Source of the DNA: JBICIG01 sp043101605
GTDB lineage: Bacteria > Planctomycetota > Phycisphaerae > Phycisphaerales > UBA1924
DNA length: 11,200 nt
NCBI GenBank assembly: GCA_043101605.1
Contig: JBICIG010000038.1
Coordinates: 1-11,200 of the forward strand
Direction: 5' to 3'
Shown: positions 8,189 to 11,200 of the stretch, in pieces
Layout of the letters: every line of letters begins with the position of its first letter
Numbering within the stretch: position 1 is the stretch's first letter
Notes under the pieces: model-generated
Seen by the model: the letters and a program-made list of their open reading frames with translations, nothing else
Database searches by the model: none
What the model was told of the DNA's origin: nothing
Program-made: the position numbers and the translations under genes

Positions 8189-8670
8189 GACGCTCCTCAT
8201 CGTTGGTCCGGATCGCGGTGTTTCTTTCGCCGCTGGCGCTGCTCGGCGCAGCCGCGGGATTCCAGCCGGCCGATCGACTCGTGCAGGCGGAGCCCGAGCA
8301 AGCGCCCACCGCCGCCCGGGGCTCGCTGCAAGTGCAGTACCTCGAGATCGTCACGCCCGCGGTCGCCGAGACCTGCGAAGCACTGTCCGAGATGCACGGC
8401 GTGGAGTTCAGCGAGCCGATCGCCGAACTGGGCAACGCCCGGACGGCAGAGCTCAAGGGCGGCGGCCGCCTGGGCGTGCGGGCGCCGATGAGGGACAACG
8501 AGCAGCCGGTCGTGCGGCCTTATCTTCTGGTCGACGACATCCGCGCCGCGGTGGCTGCAGCCGAGGCCGAGGGCGCCGCGGTCGCCGTCCCCCCTATGGA
8601 GATCCCGGGGCAGGGCACTTTCGCCATCTACTTTCTGGGCGGCATCCAGCACGGGTTGTGGGAACGCTGA
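8185..8670 (+). CDS. Exported VOC-fold protein
   Basis: A 161-residue protein with an N-terminal signal peptide (basic MRRSSSLVR, hydrophobic 10-24, likely cleavage around AAAG-FQ), a short linker and a VOC domain (about 48-160): LQVQYLEIVTP, ELGNARTAELKGGGRLGVRAP (81-101), RPYLLVDDIRAAVAAAEAEGA (111-131) and the end EIPGQGTFAIYFLGGIQHGLW. The first and second beta-alpha-beta units are recognisable. It would act in the periplasm or outside the cell, or stay anchored if uncleaved, unlike the cytoplasmic VOC protein directly upstream. Its ATG overlaps the preceding stop as ATGA, with GGGAG at 8173-8177 as ribosome site, so it is the third gene of the ArsR operon. Substrate or ligand unknown. 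Confidence 0.85.
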   Translation: MRRSSSLVRIAVFLSPLALLGAAAGFQPADRLVQAEPEQAPTAARGSLQVQYLEIVTPAVAETCEALSEMHGVEFSEPIAELGNARTAELKGGGRLGVRAPMRDNEQPVVRPYLLVDDIRAAVAAAEAEGAAVAVPPMEIPGQGTFAIYFLGGIQHGLWER

Positions 8671-8924
8671 ACGCTCGAGTTCCCGTTGCGTCCCGGCTCG
8701 GACAGAGGGCGTGCTGCTTCCGCGACCACATCCAACCGGCCGCACGACACCGCCCGAATCTGCGCACGAAGAAGCGGAAGCCTTGATCGCCAGAGACTTC
8801 CGCTTGAATCGGGGCGACAGAACTCCAGTTGAACTCTTCGAAGCTCAGATCGGCCTCTGGAGCATGGAGATGCGGTTTCTGCTGCGACGAGGAGTGGCCT
8901 ATGCAAGGCTCAGGATGCGGCGAA
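8671..8924. other. Convergent intergenic region with a hairpin
   Basis: Between the VOC operon and the minus-strand exported-protein gene. A perfect 9-bp inverted repeat, AAGCGGAAG (8772-8780) and CTTCCGCTT (8797-8805), with a 16-base loop could act as a bidirectional transcription end, but no T-run follows on either strand. An open frame 8711-8962 (+) of 83 codons crosses the region; its third positions are clearly less G/C-biased than those of the neighbouring genes and no ribosome site precedes it, so I do not call it a gene. Confidence 0.4.
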
Positions 8925-9995
8925 TCAGTCGTCGTGGGTCTCGAGTGACCGACGATGGCTGAAGTCGAGGACGAGGGTGCGATCGTCGCCATCGATGGAC
9001 CATTCGCGAGTCCGGAGTGTTCCATCGGGTGCGAAGTCGAAACGAACGAGCCGACGATCGCTCGCATCGCCCTCGTACCGTGTCAGGTCGAGTTCCAGGT
9101 CGCGGTCTTCGAGCACGGTCACACCGCCCTCGTAGACCTCCCCCGAAGCCGACATCGCCAGGCATCGCAACTCATCAAGCCCAACATGATGGTAGAAGTA
9201 GGCCTCAAGCAAATGCTCGGGCTTTTCGGCGTTGGATGCCCCCTCGACCCTCAGAGCGACCACATCCAGGTGCTCCATCCACTGGAAGTTCGAGAGGACG
9301 AGTTCCGCACTGCCGTCTTCCCGGCCCTCCCCCTGACCCAAGAGCTGTACGAATGCTCGGATGTACTTTGATGGTGCCGGCGCCCGACCGGCCGCGGGCG
9401 GCGGACTGCGTTCCATAGAACGGGCGTACTCCCACTCCGCGAGGGTTGCCAGGCCGCGTCCGCTGTCTTCGAAGAGAGCGTCGCGATACTTGTCCGGGCC
9501 GTCGAAGGCCCAGCGAGCCTCCAGCTTCCGCCGAGAGCTTGGCTGGTGGAGTTCGAGGGAGGTCGCGGCGGTGTCACCATCAAACCGGATCGTGCCCTCC
9601 CCGACGCCGCGACCGATGCCGGGGATGTCGGGATGAAAGCTCAGCAGGTGGATCTGCTCGCGACCCGGGTGCCAGTAGTAGATCACCAGTTCACGCCAAG
9701 GGTTGCCGTCGACGTCTGACCCCACCCGATGTGCGCGAATGGAGTGACGGCCCGGTCCCCATCGCCATGTGGTGGCGTGGACCGTGCCGAGGCGCCATTC
9801 GCCGGCCAGCATGCGCGCGAAGGCGGCCATCGGCGAGGACTCCGCAGCGGGCTCGCTCGTTGGCGTCGGTTGCGGGTTCAGGCCTCGGGCCGAGGTATCA
9901 AGCACCTGGACGCCGAAGAGCAGGATGAGCAGCAGCAGAGAGCAAAATCGGCACCCGGAGCACGGGGACCGACCGGCAAGAATCCGGATTTGCAT
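8925..9995 (-). CDS. Exported protein of unknown function with two similar beta-rich halves
   Basis: A 356-residue protein that I do not recognise as a characterised family. The N-terminus has three cysteines (12, 15, 18) followed by a strongly hydrophobic segment (about 19-32), read as a signal peptide or membrane anchor. A Pro/Ser/Glu-rich linker (40-55) follows. Residues about 57-193 and 211-349 look like two copies of a lipocalin-like or calycin-like beta domain: each has a Trp followed by an alternating strand (WRWGPGRHSIRAHRV and WMEHLDVVALRV), then a strand pair ending in glycine-rich GRGVGEGTIRF or GEVYEGGVTVL, then an acidic hairpin. The linker between them is Pro/Ala-rich (197-209). 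The gene stands alone between the VOC operon (convergent) and tRNA-Pro (same strand). ATG 9995 is favoured because it opens the hydrophobic leader; the ribosome site is weak. Confidence 0.7.
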   Translation of the reverse strand: MQIRILAGRSPCSGCRFCSLLLLILLFGVQVLDTSARGLNPQPTPTSEPAAESSPMAAFARMLAGEWRLGTVHATTWRWGPGRHSIRAHRVGSDVDGNPWRELVIYYWHPGREQIHLLSFHPDIPGIGRGVGEGTIRFDGDTAATSLELHQPSSRRKLEARWAFDGPDKYRDALFEDSGRGLATLAEWEYARSMERSPPPAAGRAPAPSKYIRAFVQLLGQGEGREDGSAELVLSNFQWMEHLDVVALRVEGASNAEKPEHLLEAYFYHHVGLDELRCLAMSASGEVYEGGVTVLEDRDLELDLTRYEGDASDRRLVRFDFAPDGTLRTREWSIDGDDRTLVLDFSHRRSLETHDD

Positions 9996-10084
9996 ACATC
10001 CGTGTACCCGGCATCATGGCGGTCGTTGCGGTCCGCGCTCCGGGCATGCGAGAGATCGTGAAGAACACATTCCTTCGCTTGAAA

Positions 10085-10158
10085 TCGGGGTGAGAGGATT
10101 CGAACCTCCGACCTTCTCGTCCCGAACGAGACGCGCTACCAAGCTGCGCTACACCCCG
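10085..10158 (-). tRNA. tRNA-Pro (anticodon CGG)
   Basis: On the minus strand a full cloverleaf can be read: acceptor arms CGGGGTG (10152-10158) and CACCCCG (10086-10092), D-arm with TAGCGCAGCTTGGTAGCGC, anticodon stem TCTCG/CGAGA around loop TTCGGGA (anticodon CGG, reading CCG proline codons), and T-arm with GGTTCGAATCC. C1-G72 with discriminator A73 is typical of bacterial tRNA-Pro. The 74-nucleotide gene does not encode the 3' CCA; the next bases are TTTC, so CCA must be added by nucleotidyltransferase. CCG is an expected frequent proline codon in this GC-rich genome. Confidence 0.97.
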
Positions 10159-10358
10159 GATGTGCTCCGATGGTACCCGCTGCATCGCCCGCGGCAAGCG
10201 GGGCCGACCGCCCATCTCGCCCCGGGTTCGGGCTGGGAGGGCTCGGCACTCCGGGCATGCCCCCTCCGCTCGGGGTCCGCGAATGCTTCACGGACCGCCC
10301 CGACGGGCCGATGAGCCCCGGCCCGTCCGGCCGGCCCGGTCGACTGAGCCCGAATCGC
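10159..10358. other. GC-rich spacer between the prepilin-like gene and tRNA-Pro
   Basis: No gene is seen. On the side next to the prepilin-like gene it holds two hairpins: GGTCCG/CGGACC at 10274-10296 (11-base loop) and GACGGGCC/GGCCCGTC at 10302-10327 (10-base loop). A third, CTGAGC/GCTCAG at 10344-10362 (7-base loop), spans the stop codon of that gene. The rest, towards the tRNA, shows no promoter I can defend. Confidence 0.5.
10274..10327 (-). terminator. Tandem hairpins downstream of the prepilin-like gene
   Basis: Two consecutive perfect stem-loops (6-bp and 8-bp stems) lie 32-85 bases beyond the TGA at 10359-10361 on the gene's strand. They could end transcription or protect the mRNA 3' end. 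Neither is followed by a T-run, so intrinsic termination is uncertain. Confidence 0.3.
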
Positions 10359-11200
10359 TCAGCCCGACACGCCCGCGGGCTTGGTCGTGTAGACATTGTC
10401 CTTGTTGAAGTCCTCGAGAACCGTGCCCGAATTGCTCGTCTCGCCGCCCGCCTTGCCGTCGGCACCCGTTGAGTAGAAGTACGGCTGCTGCCCGGCGCAC
10501 TGCCCGCCGTCGGAATCGGTCAGCGTCCCCGAGCCCTGCTCGACGAACGCGTTGCGGCGGATGCTCGAGAAGGTCCACGACTTGCCGGTGCCCGGGGCCG
10601 TTCCGAAGAGATTCGCGTCGTCGACCATCACCGGCGAGGCAGCGCTCCGGCTCGGCGGATCGCCCGGGTCCCCCACCGCCGACTGCAGCAGCCCGTCGGC
10701 CCGCGGATGCACAAACCGGATCGGGTTCCCCCACGCATCGAGTGGCGTGACGAGTTCGGGCACCACGGTCGCATCGTCGGCGGCACTCTCGGTGTAGGGC
10801 GTGTAGCGCACGAGCAGCTTGGGGCTGATGCCCTCGATCGACTCCGACGCGAACCCGCTGCGGCGTGCCTGCAGCAGGAACAGCCCGCCCGAGTTGATCA
10901 TCCGCTCCTCGCCGGTCATGTTCCGCCCGTCGATGATGGGCAGCCACAGGTCGCGGTCGCGCGGGTCCTGCACCCACGGATCGGGCAGGCGGCCTTCGGT
11001 CTCAATGACATCGACCAGCAGCGTGTCGAGCACGCGGATCGTGTTCGCGGTCGACGATTCCTTGCCCGAGCCGATCACCCTCGTCCCGACGACGACCGCC
11101 AGCCCGAGAAGGAAGACGATGATGCCCATCACGACGATCAGTTCGATCAGCGTGAACCCGCTGTGGGCGCCCCGGCTCGGAGTCCGCCCGCGGGCGGGCC
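10359..11200 (-). CDS. Type IV prepilin / type II secretion pseudopilin-like protein (5' partial)
   Basis: The gene enters from the right edge; its start codon lies beyond 11200, and 280 codons are present. The class III signal sequence is clear: HSG-FTLIELIVVMGIIVFLLGLAVVV, with prepilin-peptidase cleavage expected between Gly (11157-11159) and Phe (11154-11156), Glu5 of the mature protein present, and a hydrophobic helix for membrane anchoring and filament packing. The mature part would be 265 residues, longer than the usual 130-170 of major pilins and GspG. The C-terminal region has PLDAWGNPIRFVHPRADGLL and YFYSTGADGKAGG, which resemble the pseudopilin G-type ending with its calcium loop. 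Role: subunit of a type IV pilus-like or type II secretion pseudopilus. Starts proposed inside the window (GTG 11132) would cut off the FTLIE motif and are wrong. Confidence 0.88.
   Translation of the reverse strand, partial: PARGRTPSRGAHSGFTLIELIVVMGIIVFLLGLAVVVGTRVIGSGKESSTANTIRVLDTLLVDVIETEGRLPDPWVQDPRDRDLWLPIIDGRNMTGEERMINSGGLFLLQARRSGFASESIEGISPKLLVRYTPYTESAADDATVVPELVTPLDAWGNPIRFVHPRADGLLQSAVGDPGDPPSRSAASPVMVDDANLFGTAPGTGKSWTFSSIRRNAFVEQGSGTLTDSDGGQCAGQQPYFYSTGADGKAGGETSNSGTVLEDFNKDNVYTTKPAGVSG

Noticed and set aside
10085..10158. tRNA-Pro as an integration site for a mobile element
   Set aside because: No integrase gene and no duplicated tRNA 3' end were seen in the window.

Overview
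The window is very GC-rich with strong G/C preference at third codon positions. It carries a GTP-type PEP carboxykinase, a type III polyketide synthase cluster, EF-hand calcium motifs in an exported enzyme, and a prepilin-like protein with a conserved 'DAWGNP' and 'GADGKAGG' C-terminal region. Together these suggest a planctomycete, possibly of the Phycisphaerae; this assignment is inference from style and content, since no rRNA gene is present. No insertion sequence, phage gene or CRISPR array is visible.

Layout. 1-48 is probably the C-terminus of a gene entering from the left. 241-807 (+) encodes a PfpI/DJ-1-type protein. Converging on it is a tightly coupled minus-strand operon, transcribed from 3924 down to 870: class I SAM methyltransferase, then a geranylgeranyl-reductase-like flavoprotein, then a type III polyketide synthase. 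Both junctions are 4-base GTGA overlaps. The three enzymes look like one small biosynthetic pathway in which the synthase makes an aromatic polyketide or pyrone that the other two hydroxylate/reduce and methylate. A divergent spacer with a perfect 9-bp inverted repeat separates it from pckG (4191-6041, +).

6126-7349 (-) encodes an exported alpha/beta hydrolase whose lid region holds a canonical pair of EF-hand loops. Divergent from it is a three-gene plus-strand operon (7509-8670): an ArsR-type repressor, a cytoplasmic VOC-fold protein and a signal-peptide-bearing VOC-fold protein, again with 4-base ATGA overlaps. Its promoter is unusually readable: TTGACA, an 18-bp spacer that is entirely a palindrome, and TATTCT, placed so that the repressor mRNA would have almost no leader.

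8925-9995 (-) encodes an exported protein of unknown function made of two similar beta-rich halves. A tRNA-Pro(CGG) gene lies at 10085-10158 (-), and a prepilin/pseudopilin-like gene (10359-11200, -) runs off the right edge. The most noteworthy items are the polyketide operon, the EF-hand hydrolase and the ArsR-VOC-VOC operon with its embedded operator.
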